Positions 35,603-43,814 of a stretch of DNA of 64,000 bases are shown in pieces. The DNA comes from Pirellulales bacterium (GTDB lineage: Bacteria > Planctomycetota > Planctomycetia > Pirellulales > JACPPG01), in assembly GCA_036499395.1 (NCBI GenBank), contig DASYDW010000010.1:199668-263667 (forward strand), in the 5' to 3' direction. The notes under the pieces are model-generated. The model did not search any database. It was not told the origin of the DNA and saw only the letters and a program-made list of their open reading frames with translations. How positions within the stretch are numbered: position 1 is the stretch's first letter; each line of letters opens with the position of its first letter. The translations under genes were made by a program, and so were the position numbers.

Positions 35603-37972
35603 TTAACGGCGGTCGCGGTTCTTCTTCTTCGACCCCGATGAGCCGTTGCCGTTGTTCCTCGTTCCGATTCTTTCCAGCACCGGCTGCGCGGCACCGGCGG
35701 TCGCCAGCGTGGTCCGCGGCAACAATTTGCGCTCGGCGATGCCCCACAAGCTCGAAGCGATGAAATATAGGCACAGACCGCTGGCGACTTTGAAGAACAT
35801 CACGCCCATAAAGATCATCATGTATTGCATGACCTTCTGCTGCATCGCGGCTTGCTCGTCGGTCGGCGGCGGCATGAACATCTTCTGCTGCCAGATGAAC
35901 AAGCCAATCGTCAAGCACGGCAACAGATTGAAATACGGTCCTAACCAACCGGCTGGGCCCGCGATGAACGCCGGCATCGTGTCCTGCCAGTTCCACAGCA
36001 TGTCCGGGGCGGCCAGGTTCGAGCACCAGCGGATCGATTCACTGATCAGCGGTGCCCCACGCAGCTCGACGTCGACCGCCAGCGAGCGGTACAGGCCCAG
36101 GAAGATTGGCAATTGCAAGAACACAGGCAAGCAACCGGCCAGCGGGTTGTAGTTGTGTTTTTTGAAAAGTTCCTGCTGCGCCTTCGTGCGGGCCTCCATG
36201 TTGCCCTTGTACTTCTCCTGGAGGCGCTTGATCTCGGGCTGCAGTTCCTGCATCTTTTGCGCGCCCAGCGCCTGCCGCCGGCTGAGCGGGAACATCAGCG
36301 AGCGAACCAGCACCGTGAGCATGATGATCGCGATGCCGTAATTCGGGATGATGCGATAAAAGAAGTGCAGCACCTCGAGCATCGGCGCCGCGACGAAGCC
36401 AAACCACCCGTAGTACACCAGGTTGCCCAAGCCGTATTGCGACAGCAGTGCGGGGCGCTTGGGTCCGGCGAAAATTTTGTAAGTTTCGGTCCCGGACTTC
36501 TCGCCCGGCTCGATCGTGGCGATCTTACTCGTCAGCCGGAACGAAACATTCGTGCGGTTAAACTTCGCGCGATCCGCAGGTGCATCGCCGACACGGATGG
36601 GAATTGCGCGGCCGTAGTCGGTGGCATGATCGGGATCGGGCAAAAGTGCCACGGCGAAATACTGGGCATCGACGCCGATATATTCCAGGGGCTCATCCTG
36701 CCACGGCGTGGGATTCGTTTCCTCGGCGATCGTCGTAGCGCTGACCAGGCCCGTCCGTCGGCGGCCATTCACCAGGAACCCGACGGCCACGTCGCGCATG
36801 CCTGCGCCGCCGCGCCAGTTGGGACTCATCTTCGTGGCGTACCAGGCCCCTTCCAGCGGCAACCCGGTCGGCCCGTCCAGTCGCCAGGCAACCTTGTGAG
36901 CTTCCTTGCCGGTGTTCTGAATTTCGACGGCAAACTGCAAGTGATAGGCAGGAGCCGAGGGATCGTCGGCCTCTTCCGGATTCACCCGAGCCAGTCGGAA
37001 TCGCTTGATAATGGTCAGGCCGAACTCCGCGGCGTCATATTGAAACGCCAGCTCATCCGGATCGGTCTGCGGCAACGCTTGCCAGTTGGCATTGCGCATG
37101 TCGAGGCCGGGAATCTCTTGCGCATCTTTGGGAACTTTCTTGCCGTCGACGCTGTCGAGCGTCAGCAGGAACGAAAGCTGATCGAGCGCCTCGGGCCGGA
37201 TAATTTCCATTGGGCGCCGGCGCAATTCACCGGTCAGTTCCAGCGGCGCCGGCTTGTCAGCCCCCTCTGCCGCAGCGTCCGCTCCGGCATTGCCCACTCC
37301 AGCATCACCGCCGCGCTCGATCGACAGCGTGAAGCTTTGCCCCGGCTCGGTCTTTAACAACAGATCGTGAAACTCGATCGGGCCGAGCACCGGTTGGCCG
37401 TTGAGCGCCGTGATCACGTCGTTGGGCTTCAGACCGGCCGCCTCGGCAGGCGTGCCAGGGCCCACCACGCGCACCAGGGCGCCAGCGCGATCGTTGGGCA
37501 CCAAGCCTAAGTCGAGTTGTCCGACATAGCCGCTACGATCTTCCTGATCCAGGTAGCGCGGGCTGTTCAATTCGATCCGCTCGATGGCGGCGCCGGCATT
37601 CACAAACGTCACGAGCTGGCGATACGGACTGGCCGCATCGGCCGAGCCGAGCGTGTAGCGTTGTTCCGGAATCGTAGCCTTCGCGGCAGCGGCCGGCTTG
37701 TCAGCCCCGTCGGCGGCAACCCCGTCCCCTGCAGCACCGCCACCAGCCGCACCGTCGCCGGCCGGTTTGTCTTTGTCCCCGGCGGCGAGCTCGGCCTTCG
37801 GTTCCGCGTCGAGCTTTTCCTTCTCGCGAGTTGCCTTTTCCTCGGCCGTCAGTTCCTCAGGCTCAACAACCTGTTTCTGTTCCTGCGGCGGTTGTAACCA
37901 CCGCATGACCATCATGTTCACCGACAATACGGCGAACGAAAGCAACAGGAACGTGATAAATCGCTTGTCCAT
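35603..37972 (-). CDS. yidC: Membrane protein insertase YidC with a PDZ-like insert
   Basis: 789 residues, well over the usual 540-620. N-terminal helix, then a long Glu/Lys/Ala/Gly-rich linker (about 28-100). A PDZ-like segment at about 150-222 ('RVVGPGTPAEAAGLKPNDVI', 'ALNGQPVLGPIEFHDLL') sits within the large periplasmic domain. The conserved C-terminal insertase core follows: 'MLEVLHFFYRIIPNYGIAII', 'LSRRQALGAQKMQELQPEIK', 'NPLAGCLPVFLQLPIFLGLY'. The C-terminal tail is basic and binds ribosomes in homologues. Role: inserts and folds inner-membrane proteins. The PDZ-like insert is not in the E. coli protein. Confidence 0.93.
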   Translation of the reverse strand: MDKRFITFLLLSFAVLSVNMMVMRWLQPPQEQKQVVEPEELTAEEKATREKEKLDAEPKAELAAGDKDKPAGDGAAGGGAAGDGVAADGADKPAAAAKATIPEQRYTLGSADAASPYRQLVTFVNAGAAIERIELNSPRYLDQEDRSGYVGQLDLGLVPNDRAGALVRVVGPGTPAEAAGLKPNDVITALNGQPVLGPIEFHDLLLKTEPGQSFTLSIERGGDAGVGNAGADAAAEGADKPAPLELTGELRRRPMEIIRPEALDQLSFLLTLDSVDGKKVPKDAQEIPGLDMRNANWQALPQTDPDELAFQYDAAEFGLTIIKRFRLARVNPEEADDPSAPAYHLQFAVEIQNTGKEAHKVAWRLDGPTGLPLEGAWYATKMSPNWRGGAGMRDVAVGFLVNGRRRTGLVSATTIAEETNPTPWQDEPLEYIGVDAQYFAVALLPDPDHATDYGRAIPIRVGDAPADRAKFNRTNVSFRLTSKIATIEPGEKSGTETYKIFAGPKRPALLSQYGLGNLVYYGWFGFVAAPMLEVLHFFYRIIPNYGIAIIMLTVLVRSLMFPLSRRQALGAQKMQELQPEIKRLQEKYKGNMEARTKAQQELFKKHNYNPLAGCLPVFLQLPIFLGLYRSLAVDVELRGAPLISESIRWCSNLAAPDMLWNWQDTMPAFIAGPAGWLGPYFNLLPCLTIGLFIWQQKMFMPPPTDEQAAMQQKVMQYMMIFMGVMFFKVASGLCLYFIASSLWGIAERKLLPRTTLATAGAAQPVLERIGTRNNGNGSSGSKKKNRDRR

Positions 37973-38091
37973 TCCCTGCGTCCTTTATCTCCGTCGCCCG
38001 CGGGCGAACCAATATGCTGTTTCACTTCTCGAAGCACCGCGGACGGGGCGAGAATCCGCCGACACCGTCACGCCTGTGCTATCTCGCGCGA

Positions 38092-38841
38092 CTATCGACC
38101 ATCGCGCAGGCGATCGCCCAGGAAGTTATCGAGCTCCGGCGTCTCGTAAATTTTCGCGATCGTTTTTTCGATCGGGTATTCGACGCGCCGGAACGTCACC
38201 AGATTGTCTTCGATGACCACGTAGCACGCGCGCGAATCGCCGTCGCGCGGCTGCCCGACCGAACCAACGTTGATCATCGTCTTGTCCGGGCCGAGCTGAT
38301 GCTGGTAACCAATCTCATCAGGGCTGAGAAAATTCAAACTTTGCGTGAACACACCCGGGACATGCGTGTGTCCCTGAAAGCAATGGTGCTCGATCAAAGA
38401 GAAGATCTTTTCCATCTTCCGCTGGTTATAGATGTCCTCGGGGAAGACATATTCATTCAGCGGATTTCGGGCCGACCCGTGTACGAACAAAAATCCGTTT
38501 TCGCGACGGTTGCGTGGCAACTCGCCCAGGAAGTCCCAGCGCTTGGCATTGTCGGCTGGCGTCCCCAGCGGTTTCTCAAGTTGCTCGCGGGTCCAAAAGA
38601 TCGCCCGCTCGGCGCCAGAGTTGAACCCTTCGGGGTCGAACAAGGCCCCCTGGTCGTGATTCCCCAGAATGCAAACGTTGACCTTCATCACCAGGTCGAT
38701 GCATTCGCGGGGATTCGGACCATAGCCGATAATGTCCCCCAGGCAGTAGATTTCCTCGATGCCTTGGCGTCGAATATCGGCCAGCACAGCCTCGAGGGCT
38801 TCGAGGTTGCTGTGAATGTCGCTGATCAGGGCACGCTTCAC
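38092..38841 (-). CDS. Calcineurin-like metallophosphoesterase
   Basis: 249 residues. Metal-binding motifs in order: '[15 protein letters not shown]', '[12 protein letters not shown]', '[10 protein letters not shown]', and '[11 protein letters not shown]' further on, with '[18 protein letters not shown]' near the end. This is the small single-domain YfcE/PrpE-like group of phosphodiesterases. The substrate is unknown. It is divergent from tsaB. Confidence 0.87.
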   Translation of the reverse strand: MKRALISDIHSNLEALEAVLADIRRQGIEEIYCLGDIIGYGPNPRECIDLVMKVNVCILGNHDQGALFDPEGFNSGAERAIFWTREQLEKPLGTPADNAKRWDFLGELPRNRRENGFLFVHGSARNPLNEYVFPEDIYNQRKMEKIFSLIEHHCFQGHTHVPGVFTQSLNFLSPDEIGYQHQLGPDKTMINVGSVGQPRDGDSRACYVVIEDNLVTFRRVEYPIEKTIAKIYETPELDNFLGDRLRDGR

Positions 38842-39061
38842 GAGAGCTGACCTTCTGTCGCCCAGGCGTCACATCAAGCGCGCGCGGCGAGCCGCCGAGG
38901 GAATTGCCACAAGCCAATACCGCAGTGTAAGTTAGCGTTTTAACACGGTCAAGGCGGCGGATTTCCGCAGGCGGCAGGCTCTTTGCGACTGCCTGACCCC
39001 GCGGTCGCAACCCGGACCGGTTTAACGTTTTGCAATTATAGGGCATTCTGGGGGTGCAGCG

Positions 39062-39745
39062 TTGCGAATTGTGGCGATCGAAACCAGCGGTACTACCGGC
39101 AGCGTGGCCGTGTTCGACGGCGGACAATTGCTCGAAGCACGGGCACTCGACCCGTCCGGCCGTAGCGCTCGCACCTTGGCCCCGGCCCTGTCGGCGATTT
39201 TGAAGCACGTTGGCTGGTCCCCCCGGCAGGTGCAATTCGTGGCCGTAGGGATCGGGCCTGGCTCCTTCACCGGCCTGCGGTTGGGCGTGATGACGGCCAA
39301 GGCCTTCGCCTACGGCGCAGGCGCAAAGGTTCTAGGTATCGGCACGCCCGAAAGCATTGCCGCGCGCGTGACGGATCTCCAAATACAAGTCGCCGTGGCA
39401 ATCGACGCGCAGCGCGGCGAGGTCTACAGCGGCCGATTCACGATCGATGTCACGGGCGCCGTGCAGCGCGCCGGAGAGATTGAAATCATCACGACCGAGC
39501 GTTGGCTGGCATCGCTCGACGAAAGCGTGCTCGCCACGGGACCAGCACTGGTGAAGCTGGCCGAACGCCTCACCCCTGCGATGCGTGTCGCACCACGCGA
39601 ACAATGGCTCCCCGACGCAGCCTCGGTCGGACGCCTGGCGGCACTGCGTGCCGCGCGCGGCGAGAGCGACGACCTATGGTCAATGGCCCCCTGTTACTTA
39701 CGGCGCAGCGCCGCCGAAGAGAAATGGGAAAGCCGCGCGACGTGA
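39062..39745 (+). CDS. tsaB: tRNA t6A biosynthesis protein TsaB
   Basis: 227 residues from a TTG start at 39062; no in-frame ATG fits the family start 'RIVAIETSGTTGSVAVF'. 'VGIGPGSFTGLRLGVMTAKAFAYG' is the TsaB signature. Role: partner of TsaD and TsaE in making N6-threonylcarbamoyladenosine on tRNA. It is the last core-like gene before the accessory island. Confidence 0.9.
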   Translation: MRIVAIETSGTTGSVAVFDGGQLLEARALDPSGRSARTLAPALSAILKHVGWSPRQVQFVAVGIGPGSFTGLRLGVMTAKAFAYGAGAKVLGIGTPESIAARVTDLQIQVAVAIDAQRGEVYSGRFTIDVTGAVQRAGEIEIITTERWLASLDESVLATGPALVKLAERLTPAMRVAPREQWLPDAASVGRLAALRAARGESDDLWSMAPCYLRRSAAEEKWESRAT

Positions 39746-40310
39746 TCCGGTCGCACGCATCGTCGCAAATGCGTTAGCAGCGCGGCTAGACGAGGCCAAA
39801 GCGGTGGCTCCTTGTATGGGGTGTTTACATCACACCACGAGTCCACCCTCCTTCGATCGGCACGTCAACATAACGACCGTAAAGATGCGCTGCGTCTTAT
39901 TGCGCTTTTGACTAGACGAATTGCCAGTTGAGACAGGCTATTGCTTGCGCAGTGTGACGCCTGGTTGGCGCATGCGTGCTGCTGCGGTGGTGCTGCTGGG
40001 TTCGAGTGCTGCGCTAGTGCCGATGCGCTGCTAGGTGGCCGATGCGATTGGTGCTTCGGCTATCGCGAGAGAGTTCGCGAGTGATTGAGAAGGGTTGGGT
40101 CTAGATGCGGCTGCGTCTATGGCATGGGTACAAATGGCAGGTACAGACGCGCGGGGTGGCGAGCGTATGGCAGGCGTGGCACGGTATAGATATGGATAGT
40201 GCCATGTCGCTTGCGGGTTGGCGTGTGCTGGGCTGGTTTGTTTTCAGTCGTGTCGTTATGGGATATGATTTTCTATAGCTATGAACGACTGTTGTGAAAA
40301 GAGATGTGAG
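39746..40310. other. Left edge of the accessory island, non-coding
   Basis: 565 bp with no supported gene. It contains G/T-rich, word-repeating sequence ('GTACAGACGCG ... GGCGAGCG'). Similar words return near 47240 at the right part of the island, so this may be decayed repeat or gene sequence. Confidence 0.5.
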
Positions 40311-40370
40311 ATGGCGAAAGACAAACTTGGCTACATGGTCGTGCGATTCGTGGGTGGCGGACGTCGATGA
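40311..40370 (+). CDS. Possible 19-residue leader ORF
   Basis: ATG at 40311, encoding MAKDKLGYMVVRFVGGGRR. Its TGA overlaps the ATG of the gene at 40367 (ATGA), so translation could be coupled. It may equally be chance or the relic of a longer gene. Confidence 0.25.
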   Translation: MAKDKLGYMVVRFVGGGRR

Positions 40371-41020
40371 TTCTGGACAAAATAAATCGCGGCGATGGAC
40401 CTGTCATCATTTGCCTAGGCGCGCTGATGGCCGTAGTTTGCCTATGGGTGGTGCTTGCTGCGTTCAGAGACATTCCACAAACCCGTCGCCGCTGGGTGCC
40501 TTTCACGTCATGGGCGGTGGTCCTGGTGGCACTTGGCTGGCTTTCGTGGGAAGCCTACTTCAGCAGTTACGATTGGCGTGGCGTTCAAAGCAGACTTGAA
40601 TCCCGAGTCGCCTCGAATGAATTGACGTTCGACTTCGCCGAGGAAACATCGTTTGCCTGGGATCGGATGTTTTTTTTCGGCCCATACACGTCTCAACAGG
40701 ATGTGGAGAAGGCGCTAGGCTTTAAATGGCCGGCATACCGACATTGCAACATAAAGTGGGGCTCTGATGCCCTCGTCGTCTTTGTAAAGGGACACAAGGT
40801 CGTTTACTGGTATGAACAACCAATTTCAATCGACCTCAGCCATCTTGAGAACGAGATTGGGTACTCGCGGGCTTCGGCAAGATTTCAGATTGAACGCACC
40901 GACTGGGTGAGACTCAAGCCGGGAACCAGCGGCAAGCTACGATCCACCGCCGCGATGATGGCCGGTCTATCCGGTCACGTCTGGAGCTTTGGGGAGTTGT
41001 TTGATCGGGTTTTGGGCTAG
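40367..41020 (+). CDS. Hypothetical protein with two N-terminal membrane helices
   Basis: 217 residues. Helices at about 13-33 ('VIICLGALMAVVCLWVVLAA') and 45-61, then a soluble C-terminal domain with 'FFGPYTSQQDVEKALGFKWP' and 'LVVFVKGHKVVYWYEQP'. I have the impression of similar domains in planctomycete hypotheticals but know no function. 'TRRRWVPF' between the helices recalls the 'TRRRWFRF' motif of the proteins further on. It ends 4 bp before an interrupted gene with a good ribosome site. Confidence 0.6.
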   Translation: MILDKINRGDGPVIICLGALMAVVCLWVVLAAFRDIPQTRRRWVPFTSWAVVLVALGWLSWEAYFSSYDWRGVQSRLESRVASNELTFDFAEETSFAWDRMFFFGPYTSQQDVEKALGFKWPAYRHCNIKWGSDALVVFVKGHKVVYWYEQPISIDLSHLENEIGYSRASARFQIERTDWVRLKPGTSGKLRSTAAMMAGLSGHVWSFGELFDRVLG

Positions 41021-41024
41021 GAGC

Positions 41025-41366
41025 ATGGATCAGTCAGTATTCATCGCAGGCACGCTATCTGAATGGCCATCGAAGCTGCGCTTGGCATCGTTACTTCGCA
41101 GCGCAGGGCTGCGCGTTCAAGTTGGAAACTATTCAATCCGCGTCCTGGACTGATCACATTTCTCATTCGAGGATTACGGCGGCGATCTAGGTGATCCCCA
41201 GATCGAAGCCGATGGCGACTCATTGGCAGAATTGATGCGAGATGCAAAGCTCGTATCCGACGCATTGGCATTGGCCAAAATACGTCACCGTTTCGAGATT
41301 TATGGAGATGACAATGTCCTAGTCGGATATCTGCACTTTGATTGGCCGCCGCCCTGCATACAGTAA
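41025..41366 (+). pseudogene. Small soluble-protein gene interrupted by an in-frame TGA
   Basis: GGAG then ATG at 41025. The frame runs 42 residues to a TGA (41151-41153), then continues in the same frame for 70 more residues to a TAA at 41364-41366 ('SHFSFEDYGGDLGDPQIEAD' ... 'RHRFEIYGDDNVLVGYLHFD'). Both halves look coding and together make one acidic protein of about 113 residues, the size of an immunity or accessory protein. A point nonsense mutation is the simplest explanation; a translated short form is possible. It follows the membrane protein at 40367 by 4 bp. Confidence 0.6.
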
Positions 41367-41395
41367 TCATCCACTACCGAAAATCGGGTAGTGCG

Positions 41396-41533
41396 TCAGT
41401 CTGAAATCAGTTTTCGCCGCTTTTTGTAGGGGCCGCGTTTCCCGGGGATATTCAGCGGCATGAGTTCCAGCATATCTTCAATGGTCCATTTGTGCTTGGC
41501 GATCCCTGTCTTGAGCGCTGGCGTCGTCGGGTA
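41396..41533 (-). pseudogene. C-terminal remnant of a transposase
   Basis: 45 codons and a TGA read from 41533 down: 'YPTTPALKTGIAKHKWTIED', then 'MLELMPLNIPGKRGPYKKRR', then KLISD. The 'TPA...aGia..h.W.ie....L' pattern followed by a basic tail is typical of the C-terminus of IS transposases. An in-frame stop sits just upstream, and nothing matching the catalytic part follows, so only the end of the element remains. Confidence 0.5.
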
Positions 41534-41580
41534 TCATGGTGGGGATGGCTTCGCGTGTTAGCATTTAGGGGCGCACCAAA

Positions 41581-41862
41581 ATGAAACGATCGACCAAATT
41601 TGCGGCATTTGCTTTTGCCGTCGTGGGAATCGCCGCAGCGATTGCAATGGCAGTGGCAATGGTGCGGACCGGGAAAGACGCACCAATTCCCGCCATGATT
41701 TTCGTCTGCGCTTTCGTGGGCTTTGGAGTCGCGGTAATGTTTTTCGGTGTTGTGTATAGGGTCATGGCATTTTTTCGAGCGGCAGAATCCATTTCGCGCG
41801 GAGTGGTCTCAAAAATGCCATTCATGAACGACCCCCCTGCAGACGATCACATTTCAGACTGA
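41581..41862 (+). CDS. Small two-helix membrane protein, hypothetical
   Basis: 93 residues. A basic start (MKRSTK) is followed by two hydrophobic helices ('FAAFAFAVVGIAAAIAMAVA' and 'IFVCAFVGFGVAVMFFGVVY'). Its last codons (ISD-stop) are identical to the end of the transposase remnant and lie inside the inverted repeat, so the 3' end may have been supplied by an insertion sequence. No function known. Confidence 0.5.
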   Translation: MKRSTKFAAFAFAVVGIAAAIAMAVAMVRTGKDAPIPAMIFVCAFVGFGVAVMFFGVVYRVMAFFRAAESISRGVVSKMPFMNDPPADDHISD

Positions 41863-41945
41863 CGCACTACCGAAAATCGGCTCTTTTGACAACCGTGCTC
41901 CAAACTCATTACCCTGAACCGGTTTCGCGATCTCTGCGGTCGTTT

Positions 41946-41951
41946 TAAAAT
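41946..41951 (+). promoter_or_regulatory. -10 box of a predicted leaderless promoter
   Basis: TAAAAT, followed by exactly 6 nt (GGCGAC) and the ATG at 41958. The transcription start would fall on or next to the A of ATG. No clear -35 box. Confidence 0.5.
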
Positions 41952-41957
41952 GGCGAC

Positions 41958-42353
41958 ATGACCGAAGCTCCCAAGACCCGCCGACGATGCCCTCCGTTTG
42001 GGATTGGCGAGCTGGCGATAATTGCGGCGATGCTCGTACCGATCTGGTGGTTCGCTGCCACTCGCCTAGTATCCGTCGAATGGATTGATAGCGAACCTGA
42101 CAGGCAGTATGTCAGACAAGAATGGCGACAGCCGCGCCCACTACAAATCGTCGATCGCGGCCTCAGGTGGTCTATTACTCTTGTTGTTTCGTGGCTTGTA
42201 TTGCGCGGTCGCTTCCAAGCGAACAGTGCTCCCATCGAGGAAGTCAAACCTGGACCTGTGCCGATCATCCTGATGGTCTTGTTCGTCGTATTCGCAATTT
42301 GGTTCATTGGCATTATGCTTGCGGCCTATTTTACCGGCACCGACCTTGGCTGA
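41958..42353 (+). CDS. Array member 1: membrane protein with 'TEAPKTRRR' start
   Basis: 131 residues. The N-terminus MTEAPKTRRRCPPF is nearly identical to that of later members, but the rest differs: a helix at about 20-37, a soluble loop, and two more hydrophobic segments ('ITLVVSWLVL', 'PIILMVLFVVFAIWFIGIML'). It therefore looks like the shared 5' module fused to a different body. The leader and first 40 or so bases repeat almost exactly at 42663 and 43801. Confidence 0.65.
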   Translation: MTEAPKTRRRCPPFGIGELAIIAAMLVPIWWFAATRLVSVEWIDSEPDRQYVRQEWRQPRPLQIVDRGLRWSITLVVSWLVLRGRFQANSAPIEEVKPGPVPIILMVLFVVFAIWFIGIMLAAYFTGTDLG

Positions 42354-42676
42354 CGCTAACAGCGCATCCCCCAGCGGGACCACACTCTTAAGACACTACC
42401 GACCGCCGAGCATTGTCTACTCCGGCTGTCAAATGTCTCTAGGTTGACTTTTTGTCGCTGGCCTTACGCTTGCCAGTTAGCTGTGGCCAGTCGCATCGCA
42501 TTAAAGGCCTCCCGCATGGCCGTCTTCGGGGCTTCGTTCGCCACGACGGCACATAGTTGCCAGTTGCAGGGCTAACGCGGGATGCCGCTTGCTAGGCTGC
42601 CGTATGGGCTTTGGCTAGGCGCTGGTGGCATCGTTGGCGTACCTCGGGTCGTGCGTGGCTGTGATAAAATGGCGAC
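42354..42676. other. Array spacer with a repeated block
   Basis: 323 bp. The 15-mer GGCCAGTCGCATCGC at 42485-42499 and much of the following 45 bp recur at 44108-44153 after another array gene. On the minus strand a 26-codon frame (42464-42544, GTG start) is open but unsupported otherwise. The spacer ends in the -10 box of the next gene. Confidence 0.55.
42665..42670 (+). promoter_or_regulatory. Extended -10 box of a predicted leaderless promoter
   Basis: TGATAAAAT (extended -10 form TGn-TAAAAT) ends 6 nt before the ATG at 42677. The spacer GGCGAC is the same as at 41952-41957. Confidence 0.55.
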
Positions 42677-43042
42677 ATGACCGAAGTTCCCAAGACCCGC
42701 CGACGATGGTTCCGTTTCTCGCTTGGGACAATGTTCGTAGTAGTGACATTGTTGGCTATATGGCTTGGCTATCAGGCAAATTGGATTCGCCAGAGACGAA
42801 TGTTTGTGGAAGGGCCGCGTGTCTCCCTTGCGACGGGTGAGACTCGGACCTATCACATGGAAGATGGCCCGACGACACTCTTGCCTACTCAGTCGCCGTG
42901 GCCTCTGTCCTGGTTCGGCGAGCCTGGATACGTCGCAATCGAGATTAAGGACGTCCCTAGTGATGTGGAATACGCGCGGATCGAAGCGCTTTTCCCAGAA
43001 GCTTTCATCCTTTGCGGCGCAGCCGAGCCGCACCAAGACTAA
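42677..43042 (+). CDS. Array member 2: single-helix protein with RRRWFRFSL start
   Basis: 121 residues: 'MTEVPKTRRRWFRFSLGTMF', one helix ('MFVVVTLLAIWLGYQANWI'), then a soluble domain ending 'WFGEPGYVAIEIKD...YARIEALFPEA'. Arginines before the helix suggest a cytoplasmic N-terminus and an exported C-terminal domain. It shares the N-terminal module with members at 43140, 43815, 44739 and 45206, and the C-terminal block with those at 43140 and 44259. Function unknown. Confidence 0.7.
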   Translation: MTEVPKTRRRWFRFSLGTMFVVVTLLAIWLGYQANWIRQRRMFVEGPRVSLATGETRTYHMEDGPTTLLPTQSPWPLSWFGEPGYVAIEIKDVPSDVEYARIEALFPEAFILCGAAEPHQD

Positions 43043-43127
43043 ATGGGCGATCCAAAGGGCGTTGCGATTCTGAGCGAAGACCGTCCTATCAACTTTCTGC
43101 TAGGACACTATCCGCAGCGAACCAGGG

Positions 43128-43133
43128 TAGACT
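43128..43133 (+). promoter_or_regulatory. -10 box of a predicted leaderless promoter
   Basis: TAGACT, then 6 nt (GGCCCC), then the ATG at 43140. It has the same geometry as the other array promoters with different spacer bases. Confidence 0.4.
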
Positions 43134-43139
43134 GGCCCC

Positions 43140-43580
43140 ATGTCCACGATCCCGCCCACCCGCCGACGATGGTTCCGTTTCTCGCTGGCGACGATGTTCG
43201 TGGTGGTGACGTTGTTGGCTGTACGGCTTGGCTATCAGGCAAATTGGGTTCGGCAGCGGCACGAGGTTATTGCTAGGGCAGTTCGCGCCAAAAAATCTCC
43301 TGGCAGTGGTGGACAAGTTGCGCCGCCTGGCGCCCTGTGGCTTTTTCAAGAGCCGGGATATCATCTGATAGCTTTAGCGTTTCAAGATCGCGGCGGCGGG
43401 ACATTGCTGCCATCTGAGATAGCCGAGATCGAGAGAGTGAAACTGCTTTTCCCTGAGGCGAAGGTCGCCGGCATTCCCATTCCCGAACGATTGCTGCCGA
43501 TGCGACCACCACGTCAAATAACAAAGGCTCGCGCCAACTCCACGATGATCCAGCGAGTCCCGCGTCCACTAGTACCTTAA
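43140..43580 (+). CDS. Array member 3: single-helix protein with RRRWFRFSL start
   Basis: 146 residues. 'TRRRWFRFSLATMFVVVTLL' is almost the same as member 2, also at the DNA level; the helix runs to 'GYQANWVRQR'. The soluble part carries 'LFQEPGYHLIALAF' and 'IERVKLLFPEAKVAG', the conserved block of the family, then a proline/arginine-rich tail. It is a likely tandem paralogue of member 2 with a diverged C-terminus. Confidence 0.7.
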   Translation: MSTIPPTRRRWFRFSLATMFVVVTLLAVRLGYQANWVRQRHEVIARAVRAKKSPGSGGQVAPPGALWLFQEPGYHLIALAFQDRGGGTLLPSEIAEIERVKLLFPEAKVAGIPIPERLLPMRPPRQITKARANSTMIQRVPRPLVP

Positions 43581-43598
43581 GAAACCACTGCTAGCGGG

Positions 43599-43772
43599 TC
43601 ATGATTCGACGCCTTTCGAGCCGTAGGGGGACCATCGGCGCTCAAATAAGAAGGCAATGACAATCGCAAACCATCCAATCCACCCGAGCCACAAAACCAA
43701 AACGGTGGCGACGAAGGCATAACCTGCAACTCGATGATTAATCCACCCAGGGTTATGGCCCAGTTCGCTCAT
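43599..43772 (-). CDS. Small 57-residue single-helix protein
   Basis: ATG at 43772, TGA at 43599-43601. Starts MSELGHNPGWINHRV, then a strongly hydrophobic helix ('FVATVLVLWLGWIGWFAIVI') and a basic, soluble end ('FERRWSPYGSKG'). It lies antisense in the spacer between array members 3 and 4. Support: the helix, and a TGATAGAAT box exactly 6 nt before its ATG, as in its neighbours. No homologue recognised. Confidence 0.55.
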   Translation of the reverse strand: MSELGHNPGWINHRVAGYAFVATVLVLWLGWIGWFAIVIAFLFERRWSPYGSKGVES

Positions 43773-43778
43773 GCCTCG

Positions 43779-43784
43779 ATTCTA
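43779..43784 (-). promoter_or_regulatory. Extended -10 box of a predicted leaderless promoter
   Basis: On the minus strand TGATAGAAT, then CGAGGC, then the ATG at 43772: the same 6-nt geometry as the plus-strand array genes. Confidence 0.5.
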
Positions 43785-43802
43785 TCAAGCCGCCATAACG
43801 GA

Positions 43803-43808
43803 TAAAAC
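43803..43808 (+). promoter_or_regulatory. -10-like box 6 nt before array member 4
   Basis: TAAAAC, then GGCGAC, then the ATG at 43815. The last base differs from the other boxes (C for T), so it may be weaker. Confidence 0.4.
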
Positions 43809-43814
43809 GGCGAC

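Larger units (their letters stand above)
41387..41871. repeat. 21-bp inverted repeat bounding a small cassette
   Basis: The 21 bases at 41387-41407 are exactly the reverse complement of 41851-41871. In addition, the 16-mer CACTACCGAAAATCGG occurs in direct orientation at 41372-41387 and 41865-41880. The arms overlap the 3' end of a transposase remnant on the left and of the hypothetical gene at 41581 on the right, so both look like ends of the same insertion-sequence family. Confidence 0.7.

Noticed and set aside
40367..41366. Toxin-immunity pair
   Set aside because: The layout (membrane protein plus small acidic protein) is suggestive, but no toxin motif is present and the second gene is interrupted.
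42464..42544. 26-codon minus-strand frame in the array spacer
   Set aside because: Too short, no ribosome site or -10/N6 arrangement; reported only as part of the repeated spacer.
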